Source: Parapedobacter pyrenivorans
GTDB lineage: Bacteria > Bacteroidota > Bacteroidia > Sphingobacteriales > Sphingobacteriaceae
Assembly: GCF_014636865.1 (NCBI RefSeq)
Contig: NZ_BMER01000005.1
Span: 417,640 to 481,639 of the forward strand
Reading direction: 5' to 3'
Length of the DNA stretch: 64,000 nt
Shown: positions 26,935 to 35,490 of the stretch, one piece after another
How positions within the stretch are numbered: position 1 is the first letter of the stretch
Layout of the letters: every line of letters starts with the position of its first letter
The notes under the pieces: generated by a model
What the model saw: the letters and a program-made list of their open reading frames with translations, nothing else
Database searches by the model: none
Told to the model about the DNA's origin: nothing
Position numbers and translations under genes: made by a program

Positions 26935-28344
26935 ATGGTGTATAAATTTAAAACCATTTATAAGCAGCTACTGGCAGATACGACAACGCCGGTGAGCACA
27001 TACCTGAGGCTCCGCGATGTGTTTCCAAACAGTCTGCTGCTGGAAAGCTCGGATTATCATAGCCGCGAAAACAACATGAGCTACATTTGCTGCCAACCGG
27101 TTGCAGGTATACGACTCGATAAGGACACCCTTGAAATCCAGTATCCGGGGTGCGCGGCCGAACGGAAACCAGCCGCGGAGATAAACCTTCGTGAAGAAGT
27201 ATCTGCATTCAGGGGGGCATTCAGCGAAGACGGTGCATCCGGCTTTAACTTTATTTCCAATGGCCTGTTTGGTTTTTTTACGTTCGACACAGTAGCCCAT
27301 TTCGAGGATATCCGGCTTGAGAGCTCACCGGATCCCCAACGGGACATCCCATACATGCAATATCATGTTTACCGGTATGTGATCGCCATTGATCATTTCC
27401 GTAATCAGCTGTATATTTTCGAACACCAGTTGGAGGGCGACGAAACTCCTTCGGGATTGGAGAAAATCCAGTACCTGATCCAGAATAAAAATTTTCCCGA
27501 GTATAATTTTTCCCTGAATGGTGAAGAGACTTCAAACATGGCCGATGAAGGATTCAAGGCGTTGGTGGAGAAAATGAAGACTCATATTTTCCGCGGCGAT
27601 GTTTTCCAGATCGTGCCATCGCGGGCCTTCTCCCGACCTTTCCTCGGTGATGAGTTCAATGTATACCGTACCCTGCGCTCGGTAAACCCGTCTCCTTATC
27701 TATTTTACTTCGATTACGGTGATTTCAAGCTTTTTGGCTCCTCACCCGAGGCACAATTGACCATCCGAAACAAGGAAGCCACGATTTATCCGATAGCGGG
27801 GACGTTCAAGCGAAGCGGTAACCAGGAGCAGGATGAGAAGATCGCCGAAGCACTCAAAGAGGATCCCAAGGAAAGTGCCGAACACGTGATGCTGGTGGAT
27901 CTGGCCCGCAATGACCTGAGCCGGCATTGTGAACAGGTGCACGTAAAATCCTATAAAGAAGCACAGTATTATTCACACATCATCCACTTAGTATCCAAAG
28001 TATGCGGTACATTAAAAGCGGGGGTAAACTTTTTCGACGTAGTGGGCGATACGTTTCCGGCGGGCACACTGAGTGGTGCGCCTAAACACATGGCTATGCA
28101 GCTTATAGACCGGTACGAGGGCCAACAACGGAGTTTCTACAGTGGTGCTATAGGTTATATGGGTTTCAACGGTGATTTCAACCATGCCATCATGATCCGC
28201 TCATTTTTGAGTCGGAACAACACCTTGCATTATCAAGCGGGCGCCGGTATCGTGGCTGACTCCGACCCCGAAAAGGAACTTCAGGAAGTAAACAACAAAA
28301 TTGCTGCATTGCGCAAGGCACTGGAATTGGCACAAGATATTTGA
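26935..28344 (+). CDS. trpE: Anthranilate synthase component I
   Basis: The 469-residue enzyme converts chorismate to anthranilate using ammonia from TrpG. The motif LLESSDYHSREN (LLES at about 35-38) is the tryptophan feedback site that separates TrpE from PabB. Catalytic motifs include PIAGTFKRSG, EHVMLVDLARNDLSR and GTLSGAPKH. It is controlled at two levels: the upstream attenuator, as seen in sequence, and product inhibition, expected from the LLES motif. trpG follows after 9 bp. Confidence 0.97.
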   Translation: MVYKFKTIYKQLLADTTTPVSTYLRLRDVFPNSLLLESSDYHSRENNMSYICCQPVAGIRLDKDTLEIQYPGCAAERKPAAEINLREEVSAFRGAFSEDGASGFNFISNGLFGFFTFDTVAHFEDIRLESSPDPQRDIPYMQYHVYRYVIAIDHFRNQLYIFEHQLEGDETPSGLEKIQYLIQNKNFPEYNFSLNGEETSNMADEGFKALVEKMKTHIFRGDVFQIVPSRAFSRPFLGDEFNVYRTLRSVNPSPYLFYFDYGDFKLFGSSPEAQLTIRNKEATIYPIAGTFKRSGNQEQDEKIAEALKEDPKESAEHVMLVDLARNDLSRHCEQVHVKSYKEAQYYSHIIHLVSKVCGTLKAGVNFFDVVGDTFPAGTLSGAPKHMAMQLIDRYEGQQRSFYSGAIGYMGFNGDFNHAIMIRSFLSRNNTLHYQAGAGIVADSDPEKELQEVNNKIAALRKALELAQDI

Positions 28345-28353
28345 AATAGAAAA

Positions 28354-29004
28354 ATGAGTAGTTTGCAACAACAATCACCACGGATATTGGTGATAGACAA
28401 TTACGATTCCTTCACGTTTAATCTGGTGCATCTCCTGCATGAATGCGGGCATCATGCTACGGTATGGCGAAATGATAAGTTTGCGTTGGAAGACGTGGCC
28501 CATTTTGACAAAATCCTGCTGTCACCAGGCCCCGGTATCCCCAACGAGGCGGGCCTGCTGCTGGATGTCATCCGGAAATATGGGTCTTCAAAAAGTATTC
28601 TGGGTATCTGCCTAGGGCAACAGGCCATTGCTGAGGTATACGGCGGAGTGCTGTATAACCTGAGTAAACCGGTACACGGTACGGCAACGCCATTGTTCAT
28701 TACGGTTCCTGAAGAGCCAATTTTCAACGGCCTGCCGCAGTCATTTCCTGTAGGGCGTTATCACTCTTGGGCGGTGGCCCGCGAGGGTTTTCCGGACGTA
28801 CTCCGCATCACCGCCGAAGATGAACATGGGGTAATCATGGCGCTTTCACATCGAACATTGGACGTAAAAGGACTGCAATTCCATCCGGAATCGGTGCTTA
28901 CGGAGTACGGTAAGGAAATGATTGCGAATTGGTTGGGAATGACATCAATCACCGACCGCCCATCACTGATCACTGACCACCAATCAATGACTACAGAAAA
29001 ATGA
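28354..29004 (+). CDS. trpG: Anthranilate synthase component II (glutamine amidotransferase)
   Basis: The 216-residue class I amidotransferase supplies ammonia to TrpE. Nucleophile Cys86 is in LGICLGQQAIAEVYGG and the catalytic His-Glu pair is in QFHPESVLTEYG. The oxyanion motif SPGPGIP is present. About 20 residues beyond the normal end are Thr/Ser/Asp-rich and come from a repetitive stretch of ATCACTGA-like DNA, probably a late extension. The stop codon overlaps the trpC start by 4 nt. Confidence 0.96.
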   Translation: MSSLQQQSPRILVIDNYDSFTFNLVHLLHECGHHATVWRNDKFALEDVAHFDKILLSPGPGIPNEAGLLLDVIRKYGSSKSILGICLGQQAIAEVYGGVLYNLSKPVHGTATPLFITVPEEPIFNGLPQSFPVGRYHSWAVAREGFPDVLRITAEDEHGVIMALSHRTLDVKGLQFHPESVLTEYGKEMIANWLGMTSITDRPSLITDHQSMTTEK

Positions 29005-29783
29005 CCATTCTGGATAAAATCATCACCAAAAAGCGATTGGAAGTTGAACAGGCAAAGGCATTGGTTGCCGTTGCTGATTTAGAAAGCACCCCCCTGTTTG
29101 AAAGGGCGTGTTTCTCATTGAGTGACTCCGTACGCAACCAAGGGAAAAATGGCATTATTGCCGAATTCAAAAGGGCTTCGCCTTCCAAGGGCATCATCAA
29201 TAATCACTCATCCGTGGCCGAAGTCGTGACCGGCTATCAGGAAGCGGGTGTTTCGGCTGTTTCGGTCCTTACGGACCCGGATTTTTTCAAAGGAAGCTTG
29301 GCCGACTTGGTCGCCGCCCGTGAGGCACTGCAAATACCACTGCTCCGTAAAGAGTTTATCATTGACGAATACCAGATCGTGGAGGCAAAAGCCCATGGTG
29401 CAGATATCATCCTGCTGATTGCAGCGGTGCTCGATCCCGCTGAGGTAAAGGCGCTTTCGGAATTTGCCAAATCACTCGGTTTGAATGTGCTTTTGGAAGT
29501 GCATAATCAAGAAGAATTAGGCTGTAGCATGGTAGATAGTGTGGATGCCATCGGTGTAAACAACCGTAACTTGAATGACTTCAAGGTCTCCTTGGATCAT
29601 TCGCTGGAATTGGTAGATTTGATTCCAAGCCGGTTTATTAAGGTTTCGGAAAGCGGCATCAGTGATCCGAACACGATTCGTCAATTGCGTAATGCTGGGT
29701 TCCAGGGGTTTCTCATCGGTGAGAATTTTATGAAAACCACAGCCCCGTCAAAGGCCATAAAAGAGTTTGTAAGCCAATTATAA
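29001..29783 (+). CDS. trpC: Indole-3-glycerol phosphate synthase
   Basis: The 260-residue TIM-barrel enzyme closes the indole ring from CdRP. Motifs IIAEFKRASPSKG, LRKEFIIDEYQ, GVNNRNLNDFKV and KVSESGI are present. It is translationally coupled to trpG (ATGA overlap). The usual order would put trpD between trpG and trpC, but the overlap leaves no space for it. The gene converges on the next one with a 14-bp gap and no hairpin. Confidence 0.97.
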   Translation: MTILDKIITKKRLEVEQAKALVAVADLESTPLFERACFSLSDSVRNQGKNGIIAEFKRASPSKGIINNHSSVAEVVTGYQEAGVSAVSVLTDPDFFKGSLADLVAAREALQIPLLRKEFIIDEYQIVEAKAHGADIILLIAAVLDPAEVKALSEFAKSLGLNVLLEVHNQEELGCSMVDSVDAIGVNNRNLNDFKVSLDHSLELVDLIPSRFIKVSESGISDPNTIRQLRNAGFQGFLIGENFMKTTAPSKAIKEFVSQL

Positions 29784-29797
29784 TAAGGGCGTTGCGG

Positions 29798-30907
29798 TTA
29801 CACTTTAAGGAACCATCTGTTTTTATAAAGTATGTACATGAAGCACCATTGCACAGCGATATAAGAAATCACCTCTCCCAGCTTGGCGGCCGCCGGTCCG
29901 AGGAGTGCCAGCAGTCCGCCAAACAAGGCGTTCGCCGTGTGCCCGATATCGACAAAGTGACTGAGCATGTAAATAACGATGGAATTCGTGCCGATGACTA
30001 CAAAAAACAAGGTCCATCGCCGTAGGCCTTTTACATCAATAATCCAATAAAATAGTGCCAGCAGGAGGAAGCTGATGCCACCCACAACGAGGACGAATGA
30101 TCCGGTCCATAAATTCTTGTTGAGCGGCCAGAAGTACGACCAAGTAATGCCAAGTACGAGGGCTATAATTCCATATAGGGCTAGCGAGTGAGCTTTCTTT
30201 TCACCGGATTGGTTCGTGTGATTTCTTATCCTTAAACCGGCGAATATCCCCAGCAAACCCGTCATCACAGCCGGCACCGTAGACATGATGCCTTCTGGAT
30301 CATGAATACCGAGATAAGGTTTTCCAGGCAGGATAAGTCGGTCGATGTAACTCGCGGGGTTGCACTCCATGGTCATTGTGCCCAATGGGCAGCCTGGAAC
30401 CGGGAACCAGCTTAAGAAGGCCCAATAGATCAAGAGCAAGATGCATCCCTGTACCATGAGCTTTAACGCGGAAGGGTTGTAGATGTAAAGTAATTGTGCG
30501 AACATACCCGCCAAGCCAATCCGTCCCAACACGCTTGCATAACGCATTTCGGAAAACGACTTAACCAATATCCCGTTGTTATAAATAATGCCCAACAGCA
30601 CAAGAATAACGCCCCGCTGCACGGCTTTTTTTGCCAACTTACTTTTAGGTACCCCTTTTTCCAATCGGCTGCCCAGCGAAAAGGGCACCGATACCCCGGC
30701 CATGAAAATGAAAAGTGGGAATATACAGTCGTATGCAGAAAGTCCATTCCATTGCGGGTGATGGAACTGCTGCGAAAGGACGGCCAGCCATCCCCATCCC
30801 AATACTTTTGCCCCGATATGGATGAGGTCATCTCCGCCGGTAATCCAGAACATATCGAACCCACGGAGTGCATCCAATGATAGAAGCCGTTTGTTTTCCT
30901 GTAACAT
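29798..30907 (-). CDS. DUF5009 / HGSNAT-like acyltransferase membrane protein
   Basis: The 369-residue polytopic inner-membrane protein has about ten hydrophobic helices. The N-terminus RLLSLDALRGFDMFWITGG and the FPLFIFMAGVSVPFSLG segment match the COG4299 family related to heparan-alpha-glucosaminide N-acetyltransferase, whose members are proposed to acetylate sugars across a membrane. It may act on amino sugars of the envelope, which is inference. No sugar operon adjoins it. Confidence 0.82.
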   Translation of the reverse strand: MLQENKRLLSLDALRGFDMFWITGGDDLIHIGAKVLGWGWLAVLSQQFHHPQWNGLSAYDCIFPLFIFMAGVSVPFSLGSRLEKGVPKSKLAKKAVQRGVILVLLGIIYNNGILVKSFSEMRYASVLGRIGLAGMFAQLLYIYNPSALKLMVQGCILLLIYWAFLSWFPVPGCPLGTMTMECNPASYIDRLILPGKPYLGIHDPEGIMSTVPAVMTGLLGIFAGLRIRNHTNQSGEKKAHSLALYGIIALVLGITWSYFWPLNKNLWTGSFVLVVGGISFLLLALFYWIIDVKGLRRWTLFFVVIGTNSIVIYMLSHFVDIGHTANALFGGLLALLGPAAAKLGEVISYIAVQWCFMYILYKNRWFLKV

Positions 30908-31044
30908 GTTACTCGTATGGTATTGATTTAATTGATCGGTCTTTACTGTAAAAGTAAGGAAAAAATATTCGAGTAAGAAAAAAATACTCGGAAACCACCT
31001 GACGTCCGGATATAAATTGCGGAATGAAAGCGATAAAGGATTGT

Positions 31045-31110
31045 TAGCCGATTATAAACGTTTATAAACGTTTAATATCCGGCTATTTGTTCGACATCAT
31101 CTCACCTTTG
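31045..31110. promoter_or_regulatory. Palindromic operator-like element upstream of ssb
   Basis: AAACGTTT occurs twice exactly 10 bp apart (31056-31063 and 31066-31073), the first inside a perfect 14-bp palindrome (31053-31066). Both lie within an outer inverted repeat TAGCCG (31045-31050) / CGGCTA (31080-31085). A -7-like CACCTTTG (31103-31110, one mismatch) follows. The layout suggests a dimeric regulator binding one face of the helix. Confidence 0.5.
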
Positions 31111-31178
31111 TGACGTCAATGGCTAGGAAATGCCGTTGTTCGATAATCACTTGTTTTACCATTTAAATTTTATGCATC

Positions 31179-31520
31179 ATGGCAGCATTAAAAAACAGCG
31201 TACGACTAACTGGATTTTTAGGCAACAACCCTGAAATGAAAACCTTTAATGAGAACCGTAACCTGGCGCGCGTATCGCTAGCAACCAATGACCGGTATCG
31301 CAATAGCCAAGGAGAATGGGTAGCCGATACGCAGTGGCATCAACTCGTTTTCTGGGGTAGGCAGGCGACTTTCGCACAAAAAGCACTGACCAAAGGTTCC
31401 GAGATTTCCATTGAGGGTAAGTTGGTGAACCGTCAATATGTAGATAAGGAAGGCGCAACTCGGTATGTTACGGAAGTAAATGTGAAGGAAGTATTGCAGC
31501 TCAACCGTAAGCCGGAATGA
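31179..31520 (+). CDS. ssb: Single-stranded DNA-binding protein (short form)
   Basis: The 113-residue protein is almost only an OB fold (NSVRLTGFLGNNPE, then ARVSLATNDRYRNSQGEW, then HQLVFWGRQATFA). It ends just after the fold (QLNRKPE) and lacks the flexible linker and acidic DDIPF-type tail that canonical SSB uses to recruit replication and repair partners. It may therefore be an accessory SSB, with a full-length one elsewhere. It has a 100-nt or shorter leader after an unusual palindromic region. Confidence 0.93.
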   Translation: MAALKNSVRLTGFLGNNPEMKTFNENRNLARVSLATNDRYRNSQGEWVADTQWHQLVFWGRQATFAQKALTKGSEISIEGKLVNRQYVDKEGATRYVTEVNVKEVLQLNRKPE

Positions 31521-31550
31521 AATGACTTTTTGGACGTCCTCTTTTTTCAG

Positions 31551-31558
31551 TAACTTTG
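31551..31558 (+). promoter_or_regulatory. -7 box of gcvT
   Basis: TAACTTTG matches TAnnTTTG, 25 nt before the gcvT ATG. Confidence 0.5.
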
Positions 31559-31583
31559 CGCCAAAATAGCAATATCTGGCATT

Positions 31584-32666
31584 ATGGTAAAAAACACCGC
31601 CCTTACTGATGTACATATAGCCTTGGGGGCCAAGATGGTCCCCTTTGCCGGTTTTAATATGCCTGTACAGTATTCGGGTATCAATGATGAACACGAGACT
31701 GTCCGGAAAGGGGTCGGTGTTTTCGACGTGAGCCATATGGGCGAATTTATCCTGAAGGGCGACAGGGCGCTGGACCTCGTGCAGAAAATCAGCGCGAACG
31801 ATGCGTCGAAGCTCTATGATGGAAAAGTGCAGTATGCTTATATGCCAAATGAAACCGGAGGTGTGGTAGATGATTTTCTTATCTATCGTATTGACGAAAA
31901 GACCTATTTCCTTGTCGTCAATGCATCGAACATCCAAAAAGATTGGGATTGGATTTCCAAATACAATACCTATGGGGTAACCATGAAGAATATTTCTGAC
32001 GAAACCTCATTATTTGCCGTTCAGGGGCCTAAAGCGGCCGAGACGTTGAGCGACCTTACCGACATCGACCTCGCTACCATGGCGTATTACACCTTTGCGA
32101 AGGGCTCGTTTGCAGGTGTAGACAACGTATTGATTTCGGCAACAGGCTATACCGGGGCTGGCGGGTTTGAGATTTATGTTGCTAATAAGGATGCAAGAAA
32201 AGTATGGGACGCTGTTTTTGAAGCCGGGGCTCCTTATGGCATCAAACCGATCGGATTGGGTGCGCGTGATACGCTTCGTCTTGAAATGGGTTTCTGTTTG
32301 TATGGCCATGATATCGATGACGTGACCTCACCGCTGGAAGCCGGTTTGGGATGGGTTACCAAGTTTACGAACGATTTTGTCAATGCTGATGGGTTGAAAA
32401 AACAAAAGGAAGCTGGATTGCAACGTAAATTGGTGGGGTTTGAAATGATTGACCGGGGGATACCCCGTCAGGGATACGATATTGTGGATGGATCTGGCGA
32501 TGTCATCGGCCGGGTCACGTCCGGCACACAATCGCCCACGCTCAAGAAATCCATCGGGTTGGGGTATGTGACGATTGCCCATGGCAAAGAAGGAAGCGAA
32601 CTTTACGTCGATATCCGAAATAACCGGGTGAAAGCCGTCGTTGTAAAACCTCCCTTTGTAAAATAG
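31584..32666 (+). CDS. gcvT: Glycine cleavage system T protein (aminomethyltransferase)
   Basis: The 360-residue enzyme moves the methylene group from the H-protein aminomethyl arm to tetrahydrofolate and releases ammonia. Family motifs include FDVSHMGEF, YSGINDEHETVR, GYTGAGGFEIY, GLGARDTLRLEMGFCLYGHD and GRVTSGTQSPTLKKSIGLGYV. gcvH and gcvP are not in the window. comB follows after 9 bp and may be co-transcribed. Confidence 0.97.
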   Translation: MVKNTALTDVHIALGAKMVPFAGFNMPVQYSGINDEHETVRKGVGVFDVSHMGEFILKGDRALDLVQKISANDASKLYDGKVQYAYMPNETGGVVDDFLIYRIDEKTYFLVVNASNIQKDWDWISKYNTYGVTMKNISDETSLFAVQGPKAAETLSDLTDIDLATMAYYTFAKGSFAGVDNVLISATGYTGAGGFEIYVANKDARKVWDAVFEAGAPYGIKPIGLGARDTLRLEMGFCLYGHDIDDVTSPLEAGLGWVTKFTNDFVNADGLKKQKEAGLQRKLVGFEMIDRGIPRQGYDIVDGSGDVIGRVTSGTQSPTLKKSIGLGYVTIAHGKEGSELYVDIRNNRVKAVVVKPPFVK

Positions 32667-32675
32667 TAGCGAGCG

Positions 32676-33410
32676 ATGAATCCCAAAAGAATTCAAGTAT
32701 GCCTAAGCCCAGCATTGCTGCCATTTTATGATTTGAATGGTACCGTTGCGGTCGTTATCGACATTTTCAGGGCATCGTCTTCCATGTGTTATGGATTGGC
32801 CAACGGTGCACGCGCCATTATCCCGGTTGCGGAACTGGACGAATGCTTAGCTTATCAAGATAAGGGTTACCTGTTGGCGGCCGAACGCGAGGGTGCGGTA
32901 GTGGAAGGGTTTGATTTTGGTAACTCGCCTTTTTCGTATACGCGGGAGAAAGTGGAGGGTAAAACCATTGTATTGACCACAACGAATGGCACGCGGGCTA
33001 TCCGGCTGTGCGCAGGAGCAGAAGCCGTGGTTATTGGGTCATTCCTGAACATCAGTGCGCTTTCCAATTGGTTGAGGGACCAGGATCAGCACGTATTATT
33101 GGTGTGCGCGGGATGGAAAAACCATGTCAGCCTGGAAGATTCTGTATTTGCGGGCGCTGTGGTGGACCGGCTGATTGGCAGCGGCATCGAATTGGATGAT
33201 GCAGCCCGAGCAGCACAGACCCTTTACCTCGAAGCAAAAGGTGACTTGGCGGCATTCCTCGACAAAGCATCCCATAGCAAACGTATGCGACACCTCCATA
33301 TCAAACAAGATATCGCGTTCTGCTTGCAAATAGATCAGGTATCGACAATACCCATTCTGAAAGACGGTGCACTCGGTTGTTTACTAGGGGATGTACAGAC
33401 CGCTCCATAG
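32676..33410 (+). CDS. comB: 2-phosphosulfolactate phosphatase family protein
   Basis: The 244-residue protein has the ComB pattern: AVVIDIFRASSSM near the N-terminus, TTTNGTRAI in the middle and EDSVFAGAVVDRL after it. In methanogens this magnesium enzyme makes sulfolactate for coenzyme M. Bacteroidota do not make coenzyme M, so the substrate here may be another phosphoester or belong to sulfolactate or sulfolipid metabolism. It lies 9 bp after gcvT and converges on the next gene with a 2-bp gap. Confidence 0.88.
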   Translation: MNPKRIQVCLSPALLPFYDLNGTVAVVIDIFRASSSMCYGLANGARAIIPVAELDECLAYQDKGYLLAAEREGAVVEGFDFGNSPFSYTREKVEGKTIVLTTTNGTRAIRLCAGAEAVVIGSFLNISALSNWLRDQDQHVLLVCAGWKNHVSLEDSVFAGAVVDRLIGSGIELDDAARAAQTLYLEAKGDLAAFLDKASHSKRMRHLHIKQDIAFCLQIDQVSTIPILKDGALGCLLGDVQTAP

Positions 33411-33412
33411 GG

Positions 33413-33601
33413 TCACTTACCCTTCGTTATCTGCTTGATCTGTTTCAATAATCGGTATTTCAAATAACCCAATATAAAGATAATAGCTATCGAGATAGCC
33501 AATATCGGGTACTGCTCGCTGTTAAATGCTGCAATCGCACTCAGCACCATCAATATCAATCCAATATTCAATAGTACATTATAAATGAAGTGTCTCTTCA
33601 T
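33413..33601 (-). CDS. Small two-helix membrane protein (DUF6358-like)
   Basis: The protein has 62 residues from the ATG at 33601. Two hydrophobic helices (about 5-22 and 31-50) are followed by a Lys/Arg-rich tail (KYRLLKQIKQITKGK), which places the C-terminus in the cytoplasm. It resembles small Sphingobacteriaceae proteins I associate with DUF6358, but this is tentative. It lies 21 bp after the rhodanese gene on the same strand. Confidence 0.65.
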   Translation of the reverse strand: MKRHFIYNVLLNIGLILMVLSAIAAFNSEQYPILAISIAIIFILGYLKYRLLKQIKQITKGK

Positions 33602-33622
33602 AGTGGGCAACAACCTCGAAAA

Positions 33623-33937
33623 TCAATACACTTGCATGTCGGGATCGAAAGCATCACGCCACGCCAATATCCCACCCTGTAAGTTGAGGAGGTTGTCGAA
33701 GCCTTGCTGTTCCAGTAACATGATGGCTTGAGCGCTTCGCTTGCCGCTCCGGCAATGGATTACAACGGGCTTTTCACGTGAAATTTTATTTTGCTCAAGG
33801 ATGATTTCGGCCAACGGGATGTGCTCTCCGCTGATATTGGATGTCTCATATTCAAACTCTTCACGAACATCGATCAATTGGAAATCTTCTTGATTATCCA
33901 TTTTTTCCTTGAGTTCTTCGACTGTGATCTCTTTCAT
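33623..33937 (-). CDS. Rhodanese-like domain protein
   Basis: The 104-residue single-domain sulfurtransferase has the persulfide-forming Cys62 in the loop HCRSGKRSAQ, plus LIDVREEFEYE and NLQGGILAWRD. It probably moves sulfane sulfur in the cytoplasm. A promoter reads TTTG, a 17-nt spacer and TATCTTTG on this strand (33985-33988 and 33960-33967). Confidence 0.92.
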   Translation of the reverse strand: MKEITVEELKEKMDNQEDFQLIDVREEFEYETSNISGEHIPLAEIILEQNKISREKPVVIHCRSGKRSAQAIMLLEQQGFDNLLNLQGGILAWRDAFDPDMQVY

Positions 33938-34039
33938 AACTTGCTTTTTTATCAGTACCCAAAGATAACGGTTATCCGATAAAGCAAAGCAAGAATTGCG
34001 GAAAATTGCCTACATTTGACTATACATAACTGATGAACG

Positions 34040-35350
34040 ATGCTTAAACTATTCAGTCGGGTTATATGGTTATTCTGTCTGTTGGCGGCATGTTCCGTCC
34101 GTCACTCGCCGGAACAGTTAGTTGATACCAAAGAGGTGGCGCGGATATTGAATACGCTGGCCGCAGACGATATGGAAGGTAGAGCTGCTTTCACTCCGGG
34201 ACTGGCACGAGCTGCCGATTTTATTGCTACGGAGTTTAAGAAAATAGGATTGCAGCCTTACACGGACGAGCCTGACTTTCGGCAGACCTTTCAGGTGACG
34301 CGCGTTAGCCCCGCCACTTGGGACGTGACTTTTGACGGGTCGGAAATACCGCTGGAGCACGTCATCGTATCAAGCAATAGCCCAGGCGTGAATTGGAATA
34401 CGGATCCCGGTGTAGCCGTTATTCAAATAAAGGCTGGTGACGACTTCGCGCAGCGTTTCAGGGAAGCCGCGACGGGCGGTAAAGATGCTGTCGTGGTTAT
34501 CGATACCAGTTTTGCCGGGATGTTTGAGCGATATCGGGGATTCTTAATGCAGGGCCGAATCAATCAGACGGCAGGAGCGGCCGGTAAGACCCCGTCTGTC
34601 GTATACGTGATAGCTAGTGAGCCTCCCAAATCGTTTCGTATCAGTTTCACGAATAACATCGAAGAGCTACCTCTGTTTAACGTTGTAGGGATGTTGCCCG
34701 GCAAGTCAAAACCGGATGAATATGTGATTTTCTCTGCGCATTACGACCATATTGGAATCCTTAAAGCTGACGGCCAGGATTCCATCGCCAATGGCGCTGA
34801 CGACGACGCTTCGGGTGTGTCGGCGGTAATTACCCTGGCAAATTATTATAAGAAACGCAATGACAACGCCCGTACCCTGGTTTTTGTGGCCTTTACCGCA
34901 GAGGAAATCGGACTGGTAGGCTCTCAATACTTTTCCCAGCAGGTCAACGCCGATGAGGTGGTGGCTATGATCAACATTGAGATGATAGGCAAAGATTCAC
35001 GATTTGGTCCTAACTCCCTATATGTCACTGGATATAACCAGTCCAATCTTGCCCAAATTATGCAGCAGAATGTGAAGGGTACCGATTTTACATTCCACCC
35101 GGACCCTTATCCCACACAAAATCTCTTCTATCGCAGTGATAATGCATCACTAGCGGCATTAGGTGTGCCTGCTCATACGTTTGCCACTGTACAGATCGAC
35201 AAGGATCAGTATTACCATACCGTGAACGATGAAGTGGAGACCTTAGCAATTGAAAATATCGTCTCTTCCATCAAGGCGATTGCATTAGGTGCAAGGAGCA
35301 TTATTGCTGGTGAAGATACTCCGGATAGGGTTCCTAAACTTGAGCGGTAG
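34040..35350 (+). CDS. M28 family zinc peptidase lipoprotein
   Basis: The 436-residue protein has a lipoprotein signal (CLLAACS). A PA-like insert covers about residues 115-205. The M28 core shows the expected metal-binding segments: SAHYDHIG, NGADDDASG, AFTAEEIGLVG, NIEMIGK and the final His in YYHTVNDE. It should be an envelope aminopeptidase. A TACATTTG box (34011-34018) precedes the ATG by 21 nt. It is divergent from the rhodanese gene. Confidence 0.93.
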   Translation: MLKLFSRVIWLFCLLAACSVRHSPEQLVDTKEVARILNTLAADDMEGRAAFTPGLARAADFIATEFKKIGLQPYTDEPDFRQTFQVTRVSPATWDVTFDGSEIPLEHVIVSSNSPGVNWNTDPGVAVIQIKAGDDFAQRFREAATGGKDAVVVIDTSFAGMFERYRGFLMQGRINQTAGAAGKTPSVVYVIASEPPKSFRISFTNNIEELPLFNVVGMLPGKSKPDEYVIFSAHYDHIGILKADGQDSIANGADDDASGVSAVITLANYYKKRNDNARTLVFVAFTAEEIGLVGSQYFSQQVNADEVVAMINIEMIGKDSRFGPNSLYVTGYNQSNLAQIMQQNVKGTDFTFHPDPYPTQNLFYRSDNASLAALGVPAHTFATVQIDKDQYYHTVNDEVETLAIENIVSSIKAIALGARSIIAGEDTPDRVPKLER

Positions 35351-35490
35351 TATACCAAACTTTTGATAGTTCGCGGGGTTATCACTATATTCGTGAACAT
35401 TGAATCGTACCGGCACGCTCGCATTATGCGATAATACCCACCCCTAACTCTTAGTGGGTGCTCGGAGTATGCCCATAAACATCAAGTGAC

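Noticed and set aside
30970..30990. CGAGTA / TACTCG inverted repeat upstream of the acyltransferase gene as a terminator.
   Set aside because: Only 6 bp with an A-rich loop and it lies upstream of both divergent genes, where no terminator is needed.
35423..35462. ACCCAC / GTGGGT hairpin between the M28 peptidase and otsAB as a terminator.
   Set aside because: Six base pairs and no T-run; could be chance, so not listed as a feature.
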